Below are positions 32,687 through 41,037 of a DNA stretch of 64,000 nucleotides, in pieces. The DNA is from B73-G16 sp964611295. Lineage in GTDB: Bacteria > Desulfobacterota > B13-G15. A program made the position numbers and the translations under genes. The stretch covers positions 62,001 through 126,000 of the forward strand of contig CAZSWV010000002.1 in NCBI GenBank assembly GCA_964611295.1, in the 5' to 3' direction. The notes beneath the pieces were generated by a model that was given only the letters and a program-made list of their open reading frames with translations, was not told where the DNA came from and searched no databases. Numbering within the stretch: position 1 is the stretch's first letter; each line of letters opens with the position of its first letter.

Positions 32687-34431
32687 CCATATAGTGGTTT
32701 TCGATAGTAATTAGTTATCGGCAAGCGCCATTCCCTGCCTAAGGAACGTAAAGTTATCTTAATCCCTGGTGGTGCTTGCCTTCTCTTGAATTCGTTGGTG
32801 GCAACCATTTCCATTACTTTTTCAACTGTTTCTATTTCGTACCCAGCAGCTACTATTTCTTCAAAAGAGGCCCCTTCCTCAACATATAACCTAATAATAG
32901 GATCAAGGACTTCATATGGCGGTAAAGTATCTGTATCCTTTTGACCAGGCCTTAATTCTGCAGATGGTTCTTTTTCTAATATGCTTCGCGGTATTAAATC
33001 AAACCCGGCCTTGGAATTCCTCCATTTTGAAAGCTCGTAAACTAAACTTTTTGGTATATCCTTTATGACTGCTAGACCTCCTGACAAATCTCCATAAAGT
33101 GTTGCATATCCACAGGCCAATTCACTTTTATTGCCTGTAGATAACACAAGCCATCCAAATTTGTTGGACAAGGCCATGAGGATAGTGCTTCTAATCCTAG
33201 CCTGGATGTTCTCTTCAGTGACGTCTATCTTTCTATCGACAAAATGGGGTTGAAGGACTTTGATATAAGTTTCAAAGATCGGCTCGATGGATATTTCCTT
33301 TAACTCTATTCCCAAATTATGTACTAACTTCAAAACATCTCGTTTGCTTCTTTCAGAAGTAAATTGTGAGGGCATAAATACACCTATCACATTCTCTTTA
33401 CCAAGGGCGTCTACAGCTATTGAAGCGACTAAACTTGAGTCAATTCCTCCTGACAACCCTATTACTACCTTTCTGAACCCGTTTTTCCTCACATAATCCC
33501 TTGTACCAACGACAAGGGCCTCATACACTTCCTCTATTAGGGGTAAGGGGGGGGTGAGGGTATTTTGGGTTGAAGACCTCTTATGCAAAGGAGGGGTATC
33601 AGTGACTTTTAAGATCTTGGGGGCTCCTGTGAACACCCCATCGCATACTGTGGGGGGCTTACCACCTTTCAAAAAGAAAGAGGGTAATTCCACTCTTGCT
33701 CTAAAGTCCTCCAAATCTGCCACCACCAAATCTTCGTGAAAAGCCTTAGCTCTGCATAATATTTCCCCTTTATGATTTACAATCACACTTGATCCTTCAA
33801 ACACCAATTCATCCTGACCACCTGCCGAATTGACAAAGACTAAAGGTAAGGAGTGTTCTTTAGCTAAAAAAGAAAGAAACCTTTCTCTCTGTTCTCTTTT
33901 ACCTATGTAATAAGGAGAGGCATTTAAATTTATCAAAAGCTCAGTCCCCCAAAGTGATAAGGTAGTTATTGGCAGTAAAGGTAGGAAAATTTCCTGGCCA
34001 ATGGTAATTGCTACTTTTTTCCCTTTTATAAAGAAAAGCATATAACTATTCCCTCGATCAAAATAGCGTTCTTCATCAAAAGTCTCAGAGTTTGTAATAT
34101 GAATTTTTTTGTATATACCTTTTATTTCTCCTTTATAGATTACAGCTGCAGCATCATATATACCGTCTGAACAATCTACATATCCTACTATCACAACCAT
34201 TTCTTTGTCTGATGTAAAACTCACTAATTCTTGCAAGGCTAAAGAGTTGTCTCGTAAAAAGGAAGCATTAAACAAAAGGGCTTCTAAAGGGCAACCCGTA
34301 AGTGCAAGTTCGGGGAAACAGAGAAGGTCCACCTCCTTTTTTTCAGCTTCTTGGACAAAAAGCTTGATTTTCTCTAGGTTTCCTTTGAGATCGCCTACCG
34401 TAGGGTTGATTTGACCTATGCCTATCCTCAT
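32683..34431 (-). CDS. nadE: NAD+ synthetase with degenerate glutaminase domain
   Basis: Two-domain NAD synthetase, 582 residues: a nitrilase-fold glutaminase (~1-260) and the synthetase (~300-582) with ATP motif GLSGGIDSS near 325. The synthetase converts nicotinate-adenine dinucleotide to NAD+. In the glutaminase half, Glu41 (FPELALTG) and the Lys of YKKIHI near 109 are present, but the nucleophilic Cys of the usual ICED-type motif is absent: the local sequence is ITIGQEIF, with Gly145 (codon GGC) in its place. The enzyme may therefore use free ammonia only. Divergent from the EF-P-like gene. Confidence 0.93.
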   Translation of the reverse strand: MRIGIGQINPTVGDLKGNLEKIKLFVQEAEKKEVDLLCFPELALTGCPLEALLFNASFLRDNSLALQELVSFTSDKEMVVIVGYVDCSDGIYDAAAVIYKGEIKGIYKKIHITNSETFDEERYFDRGNSYMLFFIKGKKVAITIGQEIFLPLLPITTLSLWGTELLINLNASPYYIGKREQRERFLSFLAKEHSLPLVFVNSAGGQDELVFEGSSVIVNHKGEILCRAKAFHEDLVVADLEDFRARVELPSFFLKGGKPPTVCDGVFTGAPKILKVTDTPPLHKRSSTQNTLTPPLPLIEEVYEALVVGTRDYVRKNGFRKVVIGLSGGIDSSLVASIAVDALGKENVIGVFMPSQFTSERSKRDVLKLVHNLGIELKEISIEPIFETYIKVLQPHFVDRKIDVTEENIQARIRSTILMALSNKFGWLVLSTGNKSELACGYATLYGDLSGGLAVIKDIPKSLVYELSKWRNSKAGFDLIPRSILEKEPSAELRPGQKDTDTLPPYEVLDPIIRLYVEEGASFEEIVAAGYEIETVEKVMEMVATNEFKRRQAPPGIKITLRSLGREWRLPITNYYRKPLYG

Positions 34432-34578
34432 AGGTTACCTCCTTTTTCCTTGCAACAAAAGATTATAAATCCCTCCCCTTTTTCTTGTCTATTTTGAAAA
34501 ACAGTTTAAGGTCTTATCGTCATCGTTCTCCTTTTGGCATTATAATAATGAGTGGAAAGTCAAAAAGGAGGGTGTGCT

Positions 34579-35145
34579 ATGAAAGAAGCACAAAACCTTC
34601 GTGAGGGGGAAGTGATAATCCTAAACGGTGAATTATATAAAGTGGTAGGGCTTTCCCGCCATGCGGGAAAGGCTCAGTTTTCTGGTATTATAAAGGCAAC
34701 TCTTAGGCACATGAAATCGGGAAAAGTAAGCGAATTCAGGTGGACACCTGAAGAAAAGGTGGAGGACGTACAACTAGAGAGGAAAGAGATGGAATTTCTA
34801 TATCAGGATAAAGATGAAGTTGTGTTAATGGATCCAGAAACATATGATCAAGTTAGCCTTCCTAGATCATCTGTTGAAAATTATCTTCCTTTCCTGAAAG
34901 AAGGTACAAAGGTAAAGGTAGAACTTTACAATGGGGTTCCCATAGGGATAGATTTTCCAAGGATGGTTCAACTACGAGTAGAATCTACAGGAAGTGGAAT
35001 AAAGGGACAAATGGATAATACATGGAAAGAAGCAACCTTAGAAAACGGATTGGTAATCCTTGTTCCTCAGTTTATCGAAACAGGGGACCTCATCATCGTG
35101 GACGTTGAAACTAAACGATACGTAGATAGGGCTAAGAAGCTATAA
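34579..35145 (+). CDS. elongation factor P-family protein (divergent paralogue)
   Basis: Three-domain EF-P fold, about 188 residues. The N-terminal KOW-like domain begins LREGEVIILNGELYKV; the C-terminal OB region has GIKG and ends ETKRYVDRAKK, as in EF-P. EF-P relieves ribosome stalling at proline runs. The modification loop, PGKGQAF in E. coli (Lys34), reads HAGKAQF here, with Lys31, and the following strand is two residues longer, so this may be an EF-P-like paralogue (YeiP-like) rather than the main factor. The ATG at 34579 follows AAGGAGGGTG; the earlier in-frame start is rejected. A TATAAT is at 34541-34546. Confidence 0.85.
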   Translation: MKEAQNLREGEVIILNGELYKVVGLSRHAGKAQFSGIIKATLRHMKSGKVSEFRWTPEEKVEDVQLERKEMEFLYQDKDEVVLMDPETYDQVSLPRSSVENYLPFLKEGTKVKVELYNGVPIGIDFPRMVQLRVESTGSGIKGQMDNTWKEATLENGLVILVPQFIETGDLIIVDVETKRYVDRAKKL

Positions 35146-35146
35146 G

Positions 35147-35881
35147 ATGGATTATTTAGAAGAAGCCCGCAATCGACTTCTCAAGCTACTGAGCGGAAAG
35201 ATCGATATGGACCTTCCTGTAACGGTGAGTCCCCTTCCGATTAATGAAGCCATAGGTGAACCTCATATAGAGGACCTGCCACTCCTCAAGGGCAAAGAAA
35301 GGCTTTTGGAGGCTAAAATCAAAGACGCCAAAGGACAGGCCTTCACCGATTCCCCCAAATCCTTTAAAGGTAGTTTAAAAGAGGCATTTTCTTTGGACAT
35401 TGCTAAATGCGAAAATCGCGCAATTTTCGTTGCTACACTTAATGCTGTATTGAGATATTTAGGATTTATATCCAAAAGCATACATTGCAAAGATAATGCG
35501 CCATTAAGATGTGCTTTTGAAATTCTAAATTTAGTGAAACCATTTAGAAAAATTGGAATAATTGGATTCCATCCTGCAATTGCTCAAGTTCTTGCGTCAA
35601 ACGTTGGTGTAGATAATATAATGATAACAGATCTTGATAAAGAAAACATAGGAAAAGTAAAGTTTGGAATTGAAATTTTGGATGGAGAGCGATATACAGA
35701 TAAGTTGATATCAGAAGCACAAATTGTATTGCTAACAGGTACAACTTTTATTAATGGGACTTTTAGTTATATTTTTGAAAAGATATCTATGACTCAAAAA
35801 CCATATTATGTTTACGGAATAACAGCATCAGGAATATGCCGTTTATTGTCGCTTAATCACGTGTGTCCTTATGGCTATTAA
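35147..35881 (+). CDS. DUF364/DUF4213 Rossmann-like protein (putative metal-chelation family)
   Basis: A 244-residue protein with an N-terminal DUF4213-like segment (FKGSLKEAF, NAVLRYLG) and a C-terminal Rossmann-like domain (IGIIGFHPAIAQVLA, then ITDLDKENIGK and VLLTGTTFINGTF), the DUF364 pattern. Homologues are described as putative heavy-metal chelation proteins and often neighbour molybdenum or cobalt genes, but no activity is established. It begins two bases after the EF-P-like stop and is likely co-transcribed with it. Confidence 0.75.
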   Translation: MDYLEEARNRLLKLLSGKIDMDLPVTVSPLPINEAIGEPHIEDLPLLKGKERLLEAKIKDAKGQAFTDSPKSFKGSLKEAFSLDIAKCENRAIFVATLNAVLRYLGFISKSIHCKDNAPLRCAFEILNLVKPFRKIGIIGFHPAIAQVLASNVGVDNIMITDLDKENIGKVKFGIEILDGERYTDKLISEAQIVLLTGTTFINGTFSYIFEKISMTQKPYYVYGITASGICRLLSLNHVCPYGY

Positions 35882-35902
35882 GTTAATAATAAGGGGAGGA
35901 AA

Positions 35903-36112
35903 ATGTACGATGTAAGATATTTAAAAACGGTCATCCAGCATTGGATTAGGCATAACGAAAGCCATCTCGAGGAGTATAGGAAATGGAAGGAGATAGCCTT
36001 TTCCTTAGGGTATCCCGAAGTCAGTGAAAGGTTAAATTCATCTTTAAAACTCATTTCTGAGATAAACGCTCTGTTAGAAGAGGCCCTTAATAAGCTCCCC
36101 TCAGACATTTGA
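35903..36112 (+). CDS. small conserved-looking helical protein
   Basis: A 69-residue predicted all-helical protein. A good ribosome site (GGGGAGGA) precedes the ATG, and the codon use resembles the neighbours, so the gene is probably real. The N-terminal pattern LKTVIQHWIRHNESHLEEYRKW, with aromatic, His and Glu residues spaced on one helix face, suggests a metal or ligand-binding two-helix hairpin, as in small proteins I recall from other anaerobes. It follows the DUF364 gene by 21 bases, consistent with a metal-related role. Function unknown. Confidence 0.65.
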   Translation: MYDVRYLKTVIQHWIRHNESHLEEYRKWKEIAFSLGYPEVSERLNSSLKLISEINALLEEALNKLPSDI

Positions 36113-36190
36113 GGCTTGTAATAGTCCTATGAATTTGGTTTATTTTTTAGACAAAATTCTCAGATACAAAGTTGGAAGGGGGTAGATGGG

Positions 36191-37390
36191 ATGAAAGACT
36201 TAAACGCCATAGAAGAAAGGAACAAACTGCTGAGGGAATCCGTCAGACAAATTGCTAGAACTAAAGTAGCAAAAAGAGCAGCAGAAATCGATCGGGCTGG
36301 AGTTTTTCCATGGGATATAGCAGAACTTTTTGCACAACAGGGGTATTTAAGCATCCTCTTCCCCGAAGAATATGGAGGATTTGATGGTAGCATTACAGCT
36401 CTTTGCATAGTAGCTGAAGAAATAGCATACGCATGTGCCTCAAGTTCATTAATGATTGTTGCTCACTCCGTAGGCTTAATACCATTGATGATATCGGGTA
36501 CAAAAGAACAAAAAGAGTATTTTTACAGTCGTGTAGCTAAAGAAGGAGCTTTAGTAGCGTTTGCCTTAACAGAACCAGAAGCTGGCTCAGATGCCTCAGC
36601 TTTAAAAACCACTGCAATTCGCAAGGGAGATTATTACGTGGTAAACGGGAGAAAGACATTTGTAACTAATGGAGGAGTAGCTGATATTTATACTGTTTTT
36701 GTAACAACAGATCCATCAAAGGGGAAGAAAGGGATTGCAGTTCTAATGATTGAAAAAGATACAAAAGGAATGTATATAGGTAAACCTGAAGACAAAATGG
36801 GAATGAGAGGCTCCGATACAACTGATCTTATTTTTGAAGATGCTATAGTACCTGCAGAAAACCTCATCGGAGGTGAGGGCAACGGTTGGGAAATTGCAAT
36901 GATGACATTGAATTTATCGCGTCCCTCTGTTGGAGCATTAGCTATAGGAATAGCCCAAGGAGCTTTGGACTGTGCACTTGAGTATACCACTCAACGGGTT
37001 CAATTTGGACAAAAGCTAGCAGATTTTCAAGGAGTGCAATTTATGTTAGCTGATATGGCGATGAAAATTGAAGCAGCGCGTGCTTTAGTATACAAAGCAG
37101 CTGCTTTATTAGATGAAAAAGTTTACGAAAGAGACAAAATGTCAGCCTTAGGTGTGGATACTTTGTCTGCAATGGCAAAATGTTTTGCTTCAGATGTGGC
37201 AATGCAAGTTACTACAGATGCCGTACAACTATTAGGTGGGTATGGATATTTAAAAGATTACCCAGTAGAAAGAATGATGCGTGATGCTAAGGTAACTCAA
37301 ATTTTTGAAGGAACTAACCAAATTCAGAGAATAATAATAGCTCGCAATCTTTTAAAGCCATTTTGGAAAAAAGAACTGAGAAAGGATTAA
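36191..37390 (+). CDS. acyl-CoA dehydrogenase
   Basis: FAD-dependent acyl-CoA dehydrogenase of 399 residues. Family signatures are visible: FALTEPEAGSDASAL near residue 125 (substrate-flavin contact), the QFGQKLADFQ segment near 270, and YLKDYPVERMMRDAKVTQIFEGTNQ, whose Glu in FEGT is the usual catalytic base. It introduces a double bond into a short-chain or branched acyl-CoA and passes electrons to EtfAB, encoded at 52.9 kb with a membrane oxidoreductase. The chain length cannot be inferred. No other beta-oxidation gene is adjacent; comEC overlaps its end. Confidence 0.93.
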   Translation: MKDLNAIEERNKLLRESVRQIARTKVAKRAAEIDRAGVFPWDIAELFAQQGYLSILFPEEYGGFDGSITALCIVAEEIAYACASSSLMIVAHSVGLIPLMISGTKEQKEYFYSRVAKEGALVAFALTEPEAGSDASALKTTAIRKGDYYVVNGRKTFVTNGGVADIYTVFVTTDPSKGKKGIAVLMIEKDTKGMYIGKPEDKMGMRGSDTTDLIFEDAIVPAENLIGGEGNGWEIAMMTLNLSRPSVGALAIGIAQGALDCALEYTTQRVQFGQKLADFQGVQFMLADMAMKIEAARALVYKAAALLDEKVYERDKMSALGVDTLSAMAKCFASDVAMQVTTDAVQLLGGYGYLKDYPVERMMRDAKVTQIFEGTNQIQRIIIARNLLKPFWKKELRKD

Positions 37391-39810
37391 ATAGTACAGT
37401 TTTTTTTATCTTAAAGGATTTTTATTTTAAGTCCCCTTTTTCCCCTCTCTGTGCTTCTTTGGTAACAGGGATGTTGCTAGCAAATTGCGAATGGTTGTTT
37501 TTTTGTGTCTCCGCATTTATTTCTCTTCTTGGACTTTTTTGCATCAGTAAAAAGGTTGGAGCTAAAGCATGTTTTCTTGCCTTGATTTTTGCAGCTTTAG
37601 GTTATTGGAACGCATCGAAAATATTGAATCCTAAACTAGGTAAGGATCATATTTCTCAGTTATCATTAGAAGAAATAACAAAAGTAGAAGGTTATACTTT
37701 TAAACCTTCTGATTTAAGTATGCAAAGAACAACGATATATTTAGAGGTAAAAAGAGCTTTTGTAAATAACAAATGGATAAAAGTAAAAGGAAGATTAAAG
37801 TTAAATTACAGAGGGAAATTACAGTTAAATCAAGGAGCATTTATAAGAGTAAAAGTAAAATTGAGAAAACCTACTGGGTATTTTAATCCTGGTTCTTTTC
37901 AATATCATAAATATCTCCAAAGACAGGGGATATTAGTAATCGGCAGTGCTTTAAGTCCTCCAGAAATTCTGAATACTTCCAAAAGTACCTTGACGTTAAT
38001 AAGGGAACACTATTTATATGCTTTATCATTCGCTTCACCAAAAACGAGGGGAATCCTTAAGGCGCTTATATTAGGACAACGTGATGAAATCCTGCAAGAT
38101 GTAAGAGAGTTGTTTCAAATAACAGGAGTGTCGCATATATTAGCTGTCTCAGGAATTCACGTTAGCGTTTTGTTTCTCTTTTCTACGTATTTTGTGAAAA
38201 TTATATTAAAATGGCTCCATATAAACATAAGTAAAAACATCCTTACATTCTTATCTTTACCTTTAGTATGGGGATATATATACCTTGTAGGCGGTCCCCC
38301 TTCAGCCCTTAGAGCAGGCTTAATGTTTACAACAACAGTTTTCTTGGTCTCATTTTATCGTCCTTTCTCAGCGGTTAACAATTTATTTATTGCAGCATTT
38401 TTTATACTTTTAATAAATCCCTCTAGTTTATGGACTCCATCTTTTCAGCTATCTTTTGCTGCAACATCTGGTATTTTACTATTAGCTCCCAGAGTTTCTA
38501 CTTTTATAGATAAGCTTTTTATCGATTATGGTACTTCTTACGAAAAAAAGAAAATTTCAGTCAGAAAAACAATTAAATGGTTTTTTTCTATTATTTACAT
38601 TTCAGTTATAGCTCAGATTTTCACAGTGCCTATTTTAATTGCTCATTTTAACCATGTTTCTCTTATCGGTCCAATAGCAAATCTGGTTGTCGTCCCTATT
38701 ATGAGCGTTTTAATTTTGCCAATGTCTTTTATAGCAGCTGTTTTTTCTTTATTTTCAATTTATTTCGCTAAAACTTTAATACAAATATCTTCTTTAACAC
38801 TAGAAATTGTTTTAAATATATTAAAAATATTTGCGGAAATTTCTTATTTAAATTTATGGGTTTTTAGTTTTAATAATATAGAATATTTATGTTTTTATTT
38901 TACTTTGATCCTTTTACTTATCTTTTTTAGATCTAAAAATCTCTTTTGGCCTTTTATTATTGTCATAAGTCTATTATGGGGACTTTATGTCTTTTCACAA
39001 TCAGAGAAAAGTAAGGAACTAGGTGACTTTAAGCTAACTTTTTTGGATGTAGGACATGGAGATTCCATCTTTGTACAGTTACCATTAGGGAGCACCATGT
39101 TGATCGACGGAGGGACTGCAGTAAATGATTTTGACACAGGAAGAAATATTGTAGCTCCATTCTTGTGGTCACAAAGGGTTTTAAAAGTTGATTATGTAGT
39201 TTTAAGCCATGCCGAGCCAGATCATTATGGAGGATTGCTTTTCATACTGAAAAACTTCAAACCAAAGGAATTTTGGTATGCGGGTGAGTCATTACCAGAT
39301 GAATTGGTAAAAGTTTTAAATGACTTAAAAAAACAAGGGCTAGTGATAAGGAAATTAAAAAGAGGGGATACAATGCGAGTATCTGGTGTTGACATTTTTG
39401 TGCTTCACCCTCCAGAAAATTGGTCATCAGATCCCAATGATAGTTCTTTAGTTTTGAAAATAGAAAAAGCCAATAGATCCATACTCTTTACAGGGGATAT
39501 CAGCAAAAAAGTGGAAATAGAGCTCTTAAAATCAATTAGCGAACTAAAAGCAGAAGTGATAAAGGTTCCCCATCACGGTTCTAAATATTCCTCATCCTAT
39601 TCTTTTTGCCAAGCAGTAAGTCCTAAAATTGCAATCTTTTCAGTAGGGAAGAATAACCCGTACGGTCATCCTTCTGAAAAAATCATACAACGCTATAAAG
39701 GCATTGGAGCAATAATTTTACGTACAGATACTTGTGGAGCAATAACACTAACTGCAGATGATTACGGTTGGAGAATTTCTACTTATTTAAAATGTAATCT
39801 TTACCCTTAA
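37363..39810 (+). CDS. comEC: ComEC/Rec2 DNA-uptake channel protein
   Basis: Putative inner-membrane channel for single-stranded DNA in natural transformation, 815 residues. The N-terminal helices and DUF4131 OB-like segment are followed by the Competence domain with many transmembrane helices (ILAVSGIHVSVLFLFS near 270), then a C-terminal metallo-beta-lactamase-like domain (LTFLDVGHGDSIF near 565, SHAEPDHYGG near 613) that may act as nuclease. All three domains are present. The TTG start overlaps the acyl-CoA dehydrogenase end by 28 bases; a later start is possible. No other competence gene is nearby. The 3' end overlaps the convergent DUF1285-like gene by 32 bases. Confidence 0.92.
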   Translation: MEKRTEKGLNSTVFFILKDFYFKSPFSPLCASLVTGMLLANCEWLFFCVSAFISLLGLFCISKKVGAKACFLALIFAALGYWNASKILNPKLGKDHISQLSLEEITKVEGYTFKPSDLSMQRTTIYLEVKRAFVNNKWIKVKGRLKLNYRGKLQLNQGAFIRVKVKLRKPTGYFNPGSFQYHKYLQRQGILVIGSALSPPEILNTSKSTLTLIREHYLYALSFASPKTRGILKALILGQRDEILQDVRELFQITGVSHILAVSGIHVSVLFLFSTYFVKIILKWLHINISKNILTFLSLPLVWGYIYLVGGPPSALRAGLMFTTTVFLVSFYRPFSAVNNLFIAAFFILLINPSSLWTPSFQLSFAATSGILLLAPRVSTFIDKLFIDYGTSYEKKKISVRKTIKWFFSIIYISVIAQIFTVPILIAHFNHVSLIGPIANLVVVPIMSVLILPMSFIAAVFSLFSIYFAKTLIQISSLTLEIVLNILKIFAEISYLNLWVFSFNNIEYLCFYFTLILLLIFFRSKNLFWPFIIVISLLWGLYVFSQSEKSKELGDFKLTFLDVGHGDSIFVQLPLGSTMLIDGGTAVNDFDTGRNIVAPFLWSQRVLKVDYVVLSHAEPDHYGGLLFILKNFKPKEFWYAGESLPDELVKVLNDLKKQGLVIRKLKRGDTMRVSGVDIFVLHPPENWSSDPNDSSLVLKIEKANRSILFTGDISKKVEIELLKSISELKAEVIKVPHHGSKYSSSYSFCQAVSPKIAIFSVGKNNPYGHPSEKIIQRYKGIGAIILRTDTCGAITLTADDYGWRISTYLKCNLYP

Positions 39811-40210
39811 ATCTTATTACAAAGTTTTCACCGATTTGAAAAGCATATTGTCCTAGTTGGTAAAAGGCAAGACGTGAAATCTTTGCGGGAAATTTCCTAT
39901 CTTTAACTTTACAATAAGGTATCCCCTTGGAACTTAAATAAAATGTGTCTAAGTCAAGTATTTCTTCTGTTCCATCATTAAGGTGTATTTTAAAAACGTC
40001 ATCTTTTTTTTCGATCCATTTAACGATAAAAACGGTGTCTTCTACTTCAACAGGTTCTTTATACCCCTCCCACTCAATCCAATAATTACCTTTATCATCT
40101 GTTCTTAAGTTGTTTAAAAATTCTTTTATGATATCCTTTCTAATTATTTCCTGATCGCAATAATACCAGCGGCCTTCGCTATCTACTCGAATTAAAGCCT
40201 TATCCTTCAT
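39779..40210 (-). CDS. DUF1285-like protein
   Basis: About 143 residues, mostly beta strand. The N-terminal half carries the DUF1285 pattern: an acidic residue then GRWYYCDQEIIRKDI, DDKGNYWIEWEG, and PVEVEDTVF. Function of the family is unknown. The ATG at 40210 lies just inside the end of proC, suggesting coupling; an earlier in-frame ATG at 40234 is deeper in proC and less likely. The 3' end overlaps comEC on the other strand. Confidence 0.65.
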   Translation of the reverse strand: MKDKALIRVDSEGRWYYCDQEIIRKDIIKEFLNNLRTDDKGNYWIEWEGYKEPVEVEDTVFIVKWIEKKDDVFKIHLNDGTEEILDLDTFYLSSKGIPYCKVKDRKFPAKISRLAFYQLGQYAFQIGENFVIRFKGKDYILNK

Positions 40211-40994
40211 CACCGAGCCTTTTTGATTTTTCATATGCTGCGTAGATGGCTTCCATTATGGCTGCCCTTACTCCCCAGCGTTCCAAAACAAACATCCCTT
40301 CCGCTGTAGTCCCTGCCGGGGAAGTAACCTCTTCCCTAAGAATAGCAGGATGTTTACCAAGTAACACCATTTTAGCAGTCCCCATTACCGTTTGAGCCGA
40401 CAATATCAGGGCGTCCTCTCTTTTTAATCCCAACCTAACCCCTGCTTCGACCATAGCTTCTATAAAGAGAGACACATATGCAGGACCACTACCACTTAAG
40501 CCAGTTATCGCATCCATTTTGTTTTCTTCTACGATAATCACCTTCCCCATGGTACTAAGCAAAGAAACTACTTGATTGATATCTTCTTCTGATGCCTCCG
40601 TTCCTTTGCATACTGCAATCGCTCCTTCATTTACCAAAAGCGGGAGATTTGGCATTACACGTATAACCTTTGCATTTTTCTTCAGTACTGAAATAATCTT
40701 CGATATCTTCAAACCTGCTATAACTGATACAATAATTTTTTTCTCTGTAATAAAGGGGCTTATTTCTTCAAGAACATCAATAGCTTCTTGAGGTTTAACA
40801 GCAATCCACACTATATCAGCTTTTTTCGCAATATGGGAATTGTTTTCATAAACCGATATACCGAGTTCTTCAGCTAAACGACACCGCTCTTTAGACTTAT
40901 CTGATGCTATTATTTCCTCTTTTTTTAAGCTTCTTAAGAAACTATTAATAAGTGCTAACCCTATTTTCCCTATCCCAATAACACCTACCACCAT
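40200..40994 (-). CDS. proC: pyrroline-5-carboxylate reductase
   Basis: Last step of proline synthesis: reduces 1-pyrroline-5-carboxylate with NAD(P)H. 264 residues with the nucleotide fold VGVIGIGKIGLALI at the N-terminus, the VMPNLPLLVNEG segment near 115, and the signature GLSGSGPAYVSLFIEAM near 160 followed by the C-terminal dimer helices. It lies 43 bases downstream of the cbi operon on the same strand and may be transcribed with it or from its own promoter. Confidence 0.94.
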   Translation of the reverse strand: MVVGVIGIGKIGLALINSFLRSLKKEEIIASDKSKERCRLAEELGISVYENNSHIAKKADIVWIAVKPQEAIDVLEEISPFITEKKIIVSVIAGLKISKIISVLKKNAKVIRVMPNLPLLVNEGAIAVCKGTEASEEDINQVVSLLSTMGKVIIVEENKMDAITGLSGSGPAYVSLFIEAMVEAGVRLGLKREDALILSAQTVMGTAKMVLLGKHPAILREEVTSPAGTTAEGMFVLERWGVRAAIMEAIYAAYEKSKRLGDEG

Positions 40995-41037
40995 GGAGTT
41001 TTTATAATACTTAGTTATTGATAAATTGTCAATGCAA

